This document shows positions 41,473-47,847 of a DNA stretch of 64,000 nt, piece after piece. This DNA is from an uncultured Clostridia bacterium. Lineage in GTDB: Bacteria; Bacillota; Clostridia; Oscillospirales; Oscillospiraceae. The position numbers and the translations under genes were made by a program. Below the pieces are notes generated by a model. It was not told the DNA's origin. It saw only the letters and a list, made by a program, of their open reading frames with translations, and searched no databases. The stretch's first letter is position 1. Every line of letters starts with the position of its first letter. The stretch spans positions 1 to 64,000 of the forward strand of contig CANDEH010000003.1 of assembly GCA_947383645.1 (NCBI GenBank). Direction: 5' to 3'.

Positions 41473-41769
41473 CTACCGCATGAGCCTTTGCAGCACGCAG
41501 ACCAGCTCATCCACCACCTCGTCGTTGCCCTGGCGGATGTTCTCCGCCACGCAGGTCTTGATGTGGGTGCCCAGCAGCTCCTTGCTGAAGCTGTTCAGCG
41601 CGGCGGTGGCGGCGGAGACCTGCACTAAAATGTCGATGCAGTAGGCGTCGCTCTGGAGCATCTCCTTCAGTCCCCGGATCTGGCCCTCGACGCGGCTGAG
41701 CCGGTTCATCAGCCGGCGCACCTCCGCCTGGCTCCGGTCCTTGGTCTTCCCCGTTTCGCAGCAGCTCAT
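41473..41769 (-). CDS. csoR: Copper-sensing transcriptional repressor CsoR
   Basis: The protein is 98 residues from ATG 41769 (MSCCETGKTKD); GGGAGG lies upstream, and the longer frame to 42018 is promoter DNA. It is an all-helical DUF156 protein: RLMNRLSRVEGQIRGLKEML, AYCIDILVQVSAATAALNSF and GTHIKTCVAENI. Cys in AYCID and His/Cys in THIKTC match the Cu(I)-binding Cys-His-Cys triad. CsoR releases its operator on binding Cu(I). It is the first gene of the csoR-copA operon, and an operator-like palindrome lies inside its own promoter, so copper should induce the pump and its repressor together. Confidence 0.93.
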   Translation of the reverse strand: MSCCETGKTKDRSQAEVRRLMNRLSRVEGQIRGLKEMLQSDAYCIDILVQVSAATAALNSFSKELLGTHIKTCVAENIRQGNDEVVDELVCVLQRLMR

Positions 41770-41799
41770 CGGCAACGTCCTCCCGTGCTTGATGGGTTC

Positions 41800-41828
41800 A
41801 GTATATACCCGGTGGGGGTATTTGTCAA
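41800..41828 (-). promoter_or_regulatory. csoR-copA promoter with CsoR operator in the spacer
   Basis: On the minus strand TTGACA (41823-41828) and TATACT (41800-41805) are separated by 17 bp. The spacer is almost filled by ATACCC-GGTG-GGGGTAT (41805-41821), which matches the known CsoR operator pattern of TACCC facing GGGTA. Further GGGGGGTATTTG words lie at about 41853 and 41984. Confidence 0.8.
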
Positions 41829-41994
41829 GAGAAAAAATAGGGGAGGGGGGTATTTGTACGACCCGGTGCAAAAGGCCGCCCTCCCGGACGGCCTTTCTGC
41901 GCGCTTTTTGCTGTTTTTCCCCCGAATTGTCCGGAAGCGGCCAGCGCGGCTTTTCATACGCCGCGGCGACAGCGGAAAAAAGAGGGGGGTATTT

Positions 41995-42048
41995 GGGAAA
42001 CACTGCATAAATCACCATACACGTCTTTGCGCCGTTTATGCAGCTCCC
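41995..42048. repeat. Small hairpin repeat GGAAGCACTG family, copy D
   Basis: The left end GGGAAACACTGCATAAATC is mirrored by a right end whose complement reads GGGAGCTGCATAAACGGC. It abuts the 3' end of spoVAE and could serve as its terminator. Confidence 0.65.
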
Positions 42049-42405
42049 TTATCGCTTTTCGCCGGGCTTGAACAGCACCGCCGCGATGACGCCGAACAGG
42101 ACGGCGGCGGCGACGCCGCCGGCGGTGGCGGTGAGGCCGCCGGTGAAGATGCCGGTCCAGCCCTGCTCGCCCACGGCCTTCTCCACACCCTTGGCCAGGT
42201 TATAGCCAAACCCGGTCAGCGGCACGGTGGCCCCGGCACCGCCCCAGGCCGCAATGCGCTCGTAGACACCCACGGCCTGCAAGAACACGCCCGCCACCAC
42301 ATAGCCCACCAGGATCCGGGCGGGGGTCAGCTTGGTCTTGTCGATGAAGATCTGGCCGATGGCACAGAGAATCCCGCCGCAGAGGAAGGCCCTCAAGTAC
42401 TCCAT
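42049..42405 (-). CDS. spoVAE: Stage V sporulation protein AE
   Basis: The protein is 118 residues, the usual SpoVAE size, almost wholly hydrophobic with three or four membrane helices. Recognisable segments are LRAFLCGGILCAIGQIFID, TPARILVGYVVAGVFLQAVG and GGAGATVPLTGFGYNLAKGV. SpoVA proteins form the channel that moves dipicolinic acid into the forespore and out again at germination. ATG 42405 follows AAAGGATGG, 18 bp after spoVAD. Expression in the forespore is expected from the family, but I could not identify a sigma-G promoter with confidence. Confidence 0.93.
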   Translation of the reverse strand: MEYLRAFLCGGILCAIGQIFIDKTKLTPARILVGYVVAGVFLQAVGVYERIAAWGGAGATVPLTGFGYNLAKGVEKAVGEQGWTGIFTGGLTATAGGVAAAVLFGVIAAVLFKPGEKR

Positions 42406-42423
42406 TCACACATTCCATCCTTT

Positions 42424-43437
42424 CTATGATTGCGCCTCGATCAGCACCGCGTGGCAGATGCCGGGGATGCTCTCCCCCTGAAAGGAGGAGGTGGGGGAGA
42501 GGAGGGCCCCCGTGGGGGCGAAGAGGAGCTTTTTCCACCCCTTTTCCCGCATCTGGGCAAGCAAATAGCCGTTGAACACCGAGGCGCTGCACCCGCAGCC
42601 GCTGCCGCCGCAGTGCATGTCCTGGTTCTGCCGGTCGTAGAGGAGCAGGCCGCAGTCGGTGCAGTTGTCGCCCAGGGTTACGCCGTCGCCGGCAAAGAGG
42701 TCGCAGAGGATCTCGTGGCCCAGCTGACCCAGATCCCCGGTGGCGATGAGGTCGTAGTCGTCGGGGCCGGTGCCCGTGTCCTGGAAGAAGGCGGAGAGGG
42801 TGTCGTAGGCGGCGGGGGCCATGGCGGCGCCCATGTTGTTGGCGTCGGTGATGCCCTTGTCCACGATTTTGCCGCAGGTGACGTGGGTCACCGCCGGGCC
42901 CTTCCCCCCGGCCTGGAGGATGGTGCAGCCGGCGGCGGTGGCGGTCCACTGGGCGGTGGGGGTCCGCTGGCTGCCGTAGGGCACGGGCATCCGGTACTGC
43001 CGCTCGGCGGTGCAGAAGTGGGAGGAGGTCATGGCGGCGGCGGTGACGCCGAAGCCCCCGTCCAGAAGCAGCGCCGCCAGGGACAGCCCCTCCCCCATGG
43101 TGGAGCAGGCCCCGTAGAGCCCGTAGAAGGGGATGCCGAAGTGGCGCAGGGAGAAGGAGGAGCCGATGCACTGGTTGAGCAGGTCCCCGGCAAAGACGAA
43201 GTCGATGTCTCCGGGGGCGAGCTTCCCCTTCTCCAGCGCCCGGGAGAGGGCCCGCTTCTGCATGGCGGATTCGGCTTTTTCCCAGGTCTTTTCGCCGAAA
43301 AAGCCGTCGCCGCTGAGTTCGTCGAACCAGCCGGCCAGAGGGCCCTCCTGCTCCTGCTTTCCGCCGATGCAGGCGGAGGCGACGATGGCCGGCGGCCGGC
43401 TGAGCCGCATGGTTTGACGGCCGATTTTTTTCTGCAT
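42424..43437 (-). CDS. spoVAD: Stage V sporulation protein AD
   Basis: The protein is 337 residues from ATG 43437 (MQKKIGRQTMRLS) behind GAGGG; the frame upstream to 43470 lacks family likeness. It is a thiolase-like protein of the SpoVA dipicolinic-acid channel. Conserved segments are PPAIVASACIGGKQE, FVFAGDLLNQCIGSSF, GLYGACSTMGEGL and SHFCTAERQYR, then TGDLGQLGHEIL. In most spore formers spoVAC precedes spoVAD. Here the upstream neighbour is a hairpin repeat and then a divergent unrelated gene, so spoVAC must lie elsewhere or be absent. Confidence 0.95.
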   Translation of the reverse strand: MQKKIGRQTMRLSRPPAIVASACIGGKQEQEGPLAGWFDELSGDGFFGEKTWEKAESAMQKRALSRALEKGKLAPGDIDFVFAGDLLNQCIGSSFSLRHFGIPFYGLYGACSTMGEGLSLAALLLDGGFGVTAAAMTSSHFCTAERQYRMPVPYGSQRTPTAQWTATAAGCTILQAGGKGPAVTHVTCGKIVDKGITDANNMGAAMAPAAYDTLSAFFQDTGTGPDDYDLIATGDLGQLGHEILCDLFAGDGVTLGDNCTDCGLLLYDRQNQDMHCGGSGCGCSASVFNGYLLAQMREKGWKKLLFAPTGALLSPTSSFQGESIPGICHAVLIEAQS

Positions 43438-43516
43438 GGGTGATCCCTCGCTTTCAAGAGGTTCTGCCATATGGAGGGTAGTCTTTCCGGGGAGGAAAGA
43501 GATTATTCCTTTTTTA

Positions 43517-43566
43517 AGGAAGCGCTGAATAAATCTCCGCGCCCGTCGATTTAATCAGCGCCTCCT
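43517..43566. repeat. Small hairpin repeat GGAAGCACTG family, copy C
   Basis: The left end AGGAAGCGCTGAATAAATC is mirrored by a right end whose complement reads AGGAGGCGCTGATTAAATC. It lies between the divergent spoVAD and the gene at 43868. The remainder of this 430-bp gap holds the promoter at 43665 and no other gene. Confidence 0.75.
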
Positions 43567-43664
43567 GTATCCGCGCCTTCTTAATGCCGCGGCAGGGAGA
43601 GGGAGGCCGGACCGCGGCACAGGGCAGGAAGCGCCGCCGCTCCAGAATTTTTTCCCGCACCCAC

Positions 43665-43693
43665 TGGAAAAAAAGCGGACAATAGCGTATAAT
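43665..43693 (+). promoter_or_regulatory. Predicted promoter of the 43868-47009 operon
   Basis: TGGAAA (43665-43670) and a consensus TATAAT (43688-43693) are separated by 17 bp. The leader is about 170 nt before ATG 43868. Confidence 0.5.
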
Positions 43694-43867
43694 AGAAAAA
43701 ATCTGTGGGTAAAACCGCAGACAAACCGCTGGCCGGACGGCATTTCGCTCCGCCGGGCGGGGGCATGTGCGCCCCTGCCGGCAGCGGCCGCGCCCTCCGG
43801 CCGGTCCGCTGGAATTTGCCACGCCTGCCGGCACGGCGCTTACTCTTTCCCCAGGAGGACACCGCCC

Positions 43868-44485
43868 ATGAGAGAAAAAATAGCCCTTGGCTACATCTGC
43901 CCCGCCTGCGGCAAAAGCGTGATCGGGGAGCGGACCGCCTTCGCCTTCTCCGCCGGGGTGGCCGGCCTGGTCTGCGAGTGCGGGGAGTCGGAGCTGGTGT
44001 CGGAGTCCGACGGCTTCCACCTGCGTCTGACGGTGCCCTGCGGCGTCTGCGGCGGGGAGCACACCGCCCGGGTGGAGGCCAGGCGCCTGTTCGACGGCGG
44101 GAGTATTGCCCTCAGCTGCCCGGAGCGGCAGCAGCTGTGCTGCTGCATCGGCGAGGAGGGCCGGGTGACCGCCGCCCTGCGCCAGCTCCAGACCGCCGCG
44201 GAGAAGCTCCGCGGGCAGGCGGAGGAGGAGATGTTCGCCGACAGCGTGATTATGTACGAAATCCTCTCCGAGCTGAAGGACATCGCCGCCCGGGACGGCA
44301 TCTCCTGCGCCTGCGGCAGCCGCCGGTACAGAATCGCCGTCCGCGGCGGGGCGGTGGATCTGATCTGCGGCGCCTGCGGCGGCAGGCTGCGCATCGGCGC
44401 GGCCACCGACGAGGATCTGGATCAGCTCTGCTGCCGCTATACCCTGACCATTCCGGAGAATCCGGCGGGGCGGGACGAGAGATAG
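43868..44485 (+). CDS. Cysteine-rich protein of unknown function with zinc-ribbon-like motifs
   Basis: The protein is 205 residues from ATG 43868 behind AGGAGG. I do not recognise a named family. It carries repeated cysteine pairs: CPACGK (residue 11), CECGES (36), CGVCGGEH (58), CCCIGEEG (about 95), then CACGSRR and CGACGGR (150-175). This suggests two or three zinc ribbons at the N and C ends, with a helical middle (LRQLQTAAEKLRGQAEEEMF). It has no signal peptide, so it is cytoplasmic. It is first in a tight operon with an NhaC-type antiporter (11-bp gap) and a CDF transporter, so a role in metal or ion balance is possible but unproven. Confidence 0.7.
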   Translation: MREKIALGYICPACGKSVIGERTAFAFSAGVAGLVCECGESELVSESDGFHLRLTVPCGVCGGEHTARVEARRLFDGGSIALSCPERQQLCCCIGEEGRVTAALRQLQTAAEKLRGQAEEEMFADSVIMYEILSELKDIAARDGISCACGSRRYRIAVRGGAVDLICGACGGRLRIGAATDEDLDQLCCRYTLTIPENPAGRDER

Positions 44486-44496
44486 GGGGGAGAGCT

Positions 44497-45849
44497 GTGG
44501 CCCTTGCGGTGTTTCTGATCTTTTTAGGCGTGCTGCTGCTGTGCGTGGTCCGGGGTTGGTTCGTGGGGTGGGCCCTGCTGGCGGGGCTGGCGCTGTTCTT
44601 CGCCCTGGGCCTGCGCCGGGGCTGTCCGGCCGGGGATCTCTGGGCCATGGCCCTGGAGAAGGCGAAAAAGAGCGGCATCGTTATCACCGTGATGCTGCTG
44701 GTGGGGGCGGTCACCGGGCTGTGGCGGGCCAGCGGCACCATTACATACTGCATCCACCACGGGATGCGCCTGATTAGGCCGCCGCTGTTCCTGCTGCTGG
44801 CCTTTCTGATTACCGCCGTCCTCTCCTACGTGCTGGGGACCTCCTTCGGCGTGGCCAGTACGGCGGGGGTGATCCTGATGGCCCTGGCCCGGTTCGGCGG
44901 GGTCAGCGAGGCGGTCTGCGGCGGGGCGGTGTTCTCCGGCATCTTCTTCGGGGACCGGTGCTCCCCGGCCTCCTCCTCCGCCATCCTGGTGGCGTCGGTG
45001 ACGGGGACGCGGCTCTACGACAACGTGAAGCGGATGCTTGCCACGGGGCTGCTGCCCCTGGCGCTGTGCCTGGTCTTCTACGGCGGGCTGTCCCTGCGCC
45101 ACCCCCTCCGGGCGGTGGACGCGGCCGTTGCCGGGGCGGTGGAGCGGGCCTTCGTCCTCTCCTGGACGGCGCTGATCCCCGCTGCGATCATGCTGGTGCT
45201 GCCCCTGCTCCGGGCGCCCATCCGCGTCACCATGCTGGCCAGCATCGCCGCAGCCGCCGCCGTGGCGCTGACGGTGCAGCATATGTCCTCCGCCCAGGTG
45301 GTTCGGGCTGCCCTGCTGGGCTATCAGGCGGAGGGGGCGCTGGGGGCGGTGCTCTCCGGCGGCGGGGTAAAAAGTATGGTCTCCACCTGCTTTGTGGTGC
45401 TGCTCACCGCCCTCTACTCCGGTCTTCTGGAGGGCATCCGGGTGCTGGAGCCCCTTCAGGAGCGGACCCTGACGCTGTGCCGCCGCCTGGGCCGCTTCCC
45501 GGCGGCGGTGCTCACCGGGCTGGGGGCGTCCATGGTCTTCTGCAACCAGACCATTGCCATCATGCTCTCCGAGCAGCTGCTGCGGCCGGGGTATGAGGAC
45601 AGCGGGGAGCTGGCCATCGACATTGAGAACGCCGGCGTCCTGCTGACGGCTCTGGTGCCCTGGTCCATTGCTGCCGCCGCGCCTATGGCCATGCTGGACG
45701 TGGGGCCGGGGGTTCTGCCCTGTGCGGCGCTGCTTTGGCTGACGCCGCTGTGCTATCTGTTTACCAAAAAATACTTTTTCCCCGCGGGGCGCGCCGAACC
45801 GCCGCAGGCGGCGTCTGACGCCTCCGCAGAAAGGCAGGATTGCTTGTGA
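44497..45849 (+). CDS. NhaC-type Na+/H+ antiporter family protein
   Basis: The protein is 450 residues. GTG 44497 (VALAVFLIFLGVLLLC) lies behind GGGGGGAGAG; the much longer open frame from 43705 overlaps the upstream gene and is not coding. It has 11-12 hydrophobic helices. Family segments are SYVLGTSFGVASTAGVILMA, FGDRCSPASSSAILVAS and GASMVFCNQTIAIMLSEQLL. NhaC-type carriers exchange Na+, or organic acids such as malate and lactate, for protons; which one applies is not clear. Its stop overlaps the GTG start of the next gene by 4 bases (GTGA), indicating translational coupling. Confidence 0.82.
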   Translation: MALAVFLIFLGVLLLCVVRGWFVGWALLAGLALFFALGLRRGCPAGDLWAMALEKAKKSGIVITVMLLVGAVTGLWRASGTITYCIHHGMRLIRPPLFLLLAFLITAVLSYVLGTSFGVASTAGVILMALARFGGVSEAVCGGAVFSGIFFGDRCSPASSSAILVASVTGTRLYDNVKRMLATGLLPLALCLVFYGGLSLRHPLRAVDAAVAGAVERAFVLSWTALIPAAIMLVLPLLRAPIRVTMLASIAAAAAVALTVQHMSSAQVVRAALLGYQAEGALGAVLSGGGVKSMVSTCFVVLLTALYSGLLEGIRVLEPLQERTLTLCRRLGRFPAAVLTGLGASMVFCNQTIAIMLSEQLLRPGYEDSGELAIDIENAGVLLTALVPWSIAAAAPMAMLDVGPGVLPCAALLWLTPLCYLFTKKYFFPAGRAEPPQAASDASAERQDCL

Positions 45850-47009
45850 TTGAATTACTGGCCCGCCGCTTTATTGCGGGCTACCCCAATACCGAGGACC
45901 CCAAAGTACGCCGGAGCTGCGGGATGCTCTGCGGTCTGGTGGGCATTGCGCTGAACGTGCTGCTGTGCAGCCTGAAGCTCTTTGCCGGCCTTCTCAGCGG
46001 CTCCATCGCCATCACCGGCGACGCGCTGAACAACCTCAGCGACGCCGGCTCCTCGGTGGTGTCCCTTCTGGGCTTCCATCTGGCGGCCCAGGAGCCGGAC
46101 CGGGACCACCCCTTCGGCCACGGCCGGATGGAGTACGTCTCCGGGCTGATTGTGGCTATGCTGATTATTCTGATGGGCGTTGAGCTGCTCAAGAGCAGCG
46201 TGGGCAAGATTATCCACCCGGAGGAGGTTACCTTCCATCCGGTGATTCTGGCCATTCTGGCCCTCTCCATCGGAGTGAAGCTGTATATGTGCGCCTACAA
46301 CCGCAGTATCGGCCGGAAGATCCGCTCCTCCGCCATGGCCGCCACCGCCGCCGACAGCCTCAGCGACGCGGCGGCCACCACGGCGGTGCTGATTGCCACA
46401 GTAGCGGGGCACTACACCCATCTCCCGCTGGACGGCTGGTTCGGCCTGCTGGTGGCGCTGTTCGTCCTCCGGGGGGGCTGGGGCGCCGCCCGGGACACCG
46501 TCAGCCCGCTGCTGGGGCAGCCGCCGTCGCCGGAGTTTGTGGAAGAGGTGGAGGCACTGGTGCTCTCCCACCCGGAGATCGTCGGCGTACACGACCTGAT
46601 CGTCCACGACTACGGGCCGGGGCGGCTGATGATTACCCTCCACGCGGAGGTCCGGGCCGACGGGGACATGATCGCCCTCCACGACGTGGTGGACACGGTG
46701 GAGGGGGAGCTGGGCCGGCAGATGCACTGCCTGGCCACCATCCACATGGACCCGGTGAGCTGCGACGGGGCGGTGGCGGAGAAGCGGGAGGAGGTGGCGG
46801 CGCTGCTGCGCACGATTGATGAGCGCATCAGCGTCCACGACTTCCGCATGGTGGACGGCCCCACCCACACCAACCTGATCTTCGACGCCCAGGTGCCCTT
46901 TGATTTGCCCCTCACCGACCGGGAGGCGGCCCTCCGTATCCGCGCCCTGGTGCAGACCATGCCGGGGAATTACTTTGCGGTGGTGAAGGTAGAGAAAGGA
47001 TTCGTTTGA
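45846..47009 (+). CDS. Cation diffusion facilitator (CDF) metal exporter
   Basis: The protein is 387 residues. GTG 45846 forms a GTGA overlap with the antiporter stop, and AAAGGCAGG lies upstream; a TTG at 45840 is a weaker option. Six membrane helices carry the metal-site aspartates in ITGDALNNLSDAGSSV and AATAADSLSDAAAT. The C-terminal cytoplasmic domain (residues 210-300, HPEIVGVHDLIVHDYGPG) is the usual ferredoxin-like dimer domain. A further 80 residues (VDGPTHTNLIFDAQVPFDLP) form an extra domain seen in many clostridial members. It probably exports Zn2+, Mn2+ or Fe2+ against protons. It is the last gene of the operon. Confidence 0.9.
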   Translation: MIELLARRFIAGYPNTEDPKVRRSCGMLCGLVGIALNVLLCSLKLFAGLLSGSIAITGDALNNLSDAGSSVVSLLGFHLAAQEPDRDHPFGHGRMEYVSGLIVAMLIILMGVELLKSSVGKIIHPEEVTFHPVILAILALSIGVKLYMCAYNRSIGRKIRSSAMAATAADSLSDAAATTAVLIATVAGHYTHLPLDGWFGLLVALFVLRGGWGAARDTVSPLLGQPPSPEFVEEVEALVLSHPEIVGVHDLIVHDYGPGRLMITLHAEVRADGDMIALHDVVDTVEGELGRQMHCLATIHMDPVSCDGAVAEKREEVAALLRTIDERISVHDFRMVDGPTHTNLIFDAQVPFDLPLTDREAALRIRALVQTMPGNYFAVVKVEKGFV

Positions 47010-47052
47010 AACCCGCTACGCTGGGCTTTCAAACGAGGGGACGGGGGATGCG

Positions 47053-47185
47053 CTTTTTCCTTGGAAGCGGCGTAGCCGATTCCAAGGAAAAAGGTTCAAA
47101 CCGAGCGCGGTTTGCAGGGTGTTTTTCCGAAAACGCGGTTTCCGGAAAAACGATTTTAGTTTATTTCGCCGCCTGGGGGCGGCGA
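47053..47185. other. Three consecutive strong hairpins after the CDF gene
   Basis: There is a 14-bp stem CTTTTTCCTTGGAA (47053-47093), then GTTTTTCCG facing CGGAAAAAC (47121-47151), then TTTCGCCGCC facing GGCGGCGAAA (about 47162-47185). No gene is present in this 250-bp stretch. They may be terminators or decayed repeats. Confidence 0.6.
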
Positions 47186-47223
47186 AACTCTGCCGAGGGC
47201 TTTTTGGAGGCACGTTTTTAGCG

Positions 47224-47258
47224 CAGGCCCCGCCAACACAGTTGGCGGGGCCTGTTTT
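47224..47258. terminator. Rho-independent terminator
   Basis: A perfect 14-bp stem (CAGGCCCCGCCAAC and its complement) with loop ACA is followed by TTTTT on the plus strand. It lies between the convergent CDF operon and the lipoprotein gene ending at 47266, and can serve both. Confidence 0.9.
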
Positions 47259-47265
47259 TGCTGAT

Positions 47266-47838
47266 TTATTCTTGTCTTGCGGCGGTGAACCATGCGCCGT
47301 CCAGGTGGAGGAGGAGGGTTTCGGCGTCCTTTTCGACTGCGAAGCTGCCCAGACCCCAGGCGTTTTCTACCGTCAGCGTCCGTAGCTCCCCCGCCGGGAG
47401 GTCCAGGGCTTCGGCGGATACCTGAAAATCCGCTGCCAGAGTCTCCGCGGTGGTGGCGGACTCGGTGTACTGGGGGTTCTCGCATACCGCCTCGCCGGGG
47501 GCGGCGAAGCTCTCCGGGGTGTAGGCCACGGTGCTGCCGGTCAGGGCGTCGATGGCCTCCTGGCTCAGGGCGGAGATGGGGCTGACGGCGGCCAGGCCGG
47601 TGACGGTCCATGTGCCGTAGTAGGCGGAGCTTTCCGCCTCGCCCTCCCCGGCGGGAGGTGTGTCGGACGGGATGTCACCGTTGGGGTTCTCCTCCCCGGC
47701 GGCCTCGGAGGGGAGCTGGGCGGCGGGCTCCTGGGGAGGAGTGACGGGGGGCAGGGGTTGGGATTTTCCCGGGGCGGCGCAGGCGGTGAGCAGGAGCAGC
47801 GCTGTACAGAGCAGTGTGGGCAGAAGGGTGAATTTCAT
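47266..47838 (-). CDS. Putative lipoprotein, function unknown
   Basis: The protein is 190 residues from ATG 47838 behind GAGGTG. Residues 1-20 are a lipoprotein signal with lipobox LLTAC, so it should be tethered to the outer face of the membrane by its Cys. Residues 22-70 are a Pro/Glu-rich spacer. Residues 72-190 are a compact domain (YYGTWTVTGLAAVSPISALS, TGSTVAYTPESFAAP) resembling small lipocalin-like lipoprotein domains, though I cannot name a family. It is third in the operon behind BlaI and the M56 peptidase (9-bp gap), so it may be a partner or target of that membrane sensor. Confidence 0.75.
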   Translation of the reverse strand: MKFTLLPTLLCTALLLLTACAAPGKSQPLPPVTPPQEPAAQLPSEAAGEENPNGDIPSDTPPAGEGEAESSAYYGTWTVTGLAAVSPISALSQEAIDALTGSTVAYTPESFAAPGEAVCENPQYTESATTAETLAADFQVSAEALDLPAGELRTLTVENAWGLGSFAVEKDAETLLLHLDGAWFTAARQE

Positions 47839-47847
47839 TAAAACACC

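Noticed and set aside
43705..44496. Extension of the NhaC-type frame 264 codons upstream
   Set aside because: It overlaps the whole Cys-rich gene in another frame. GTG 44497 has a strong ribosome site and begins the first membrane helix.
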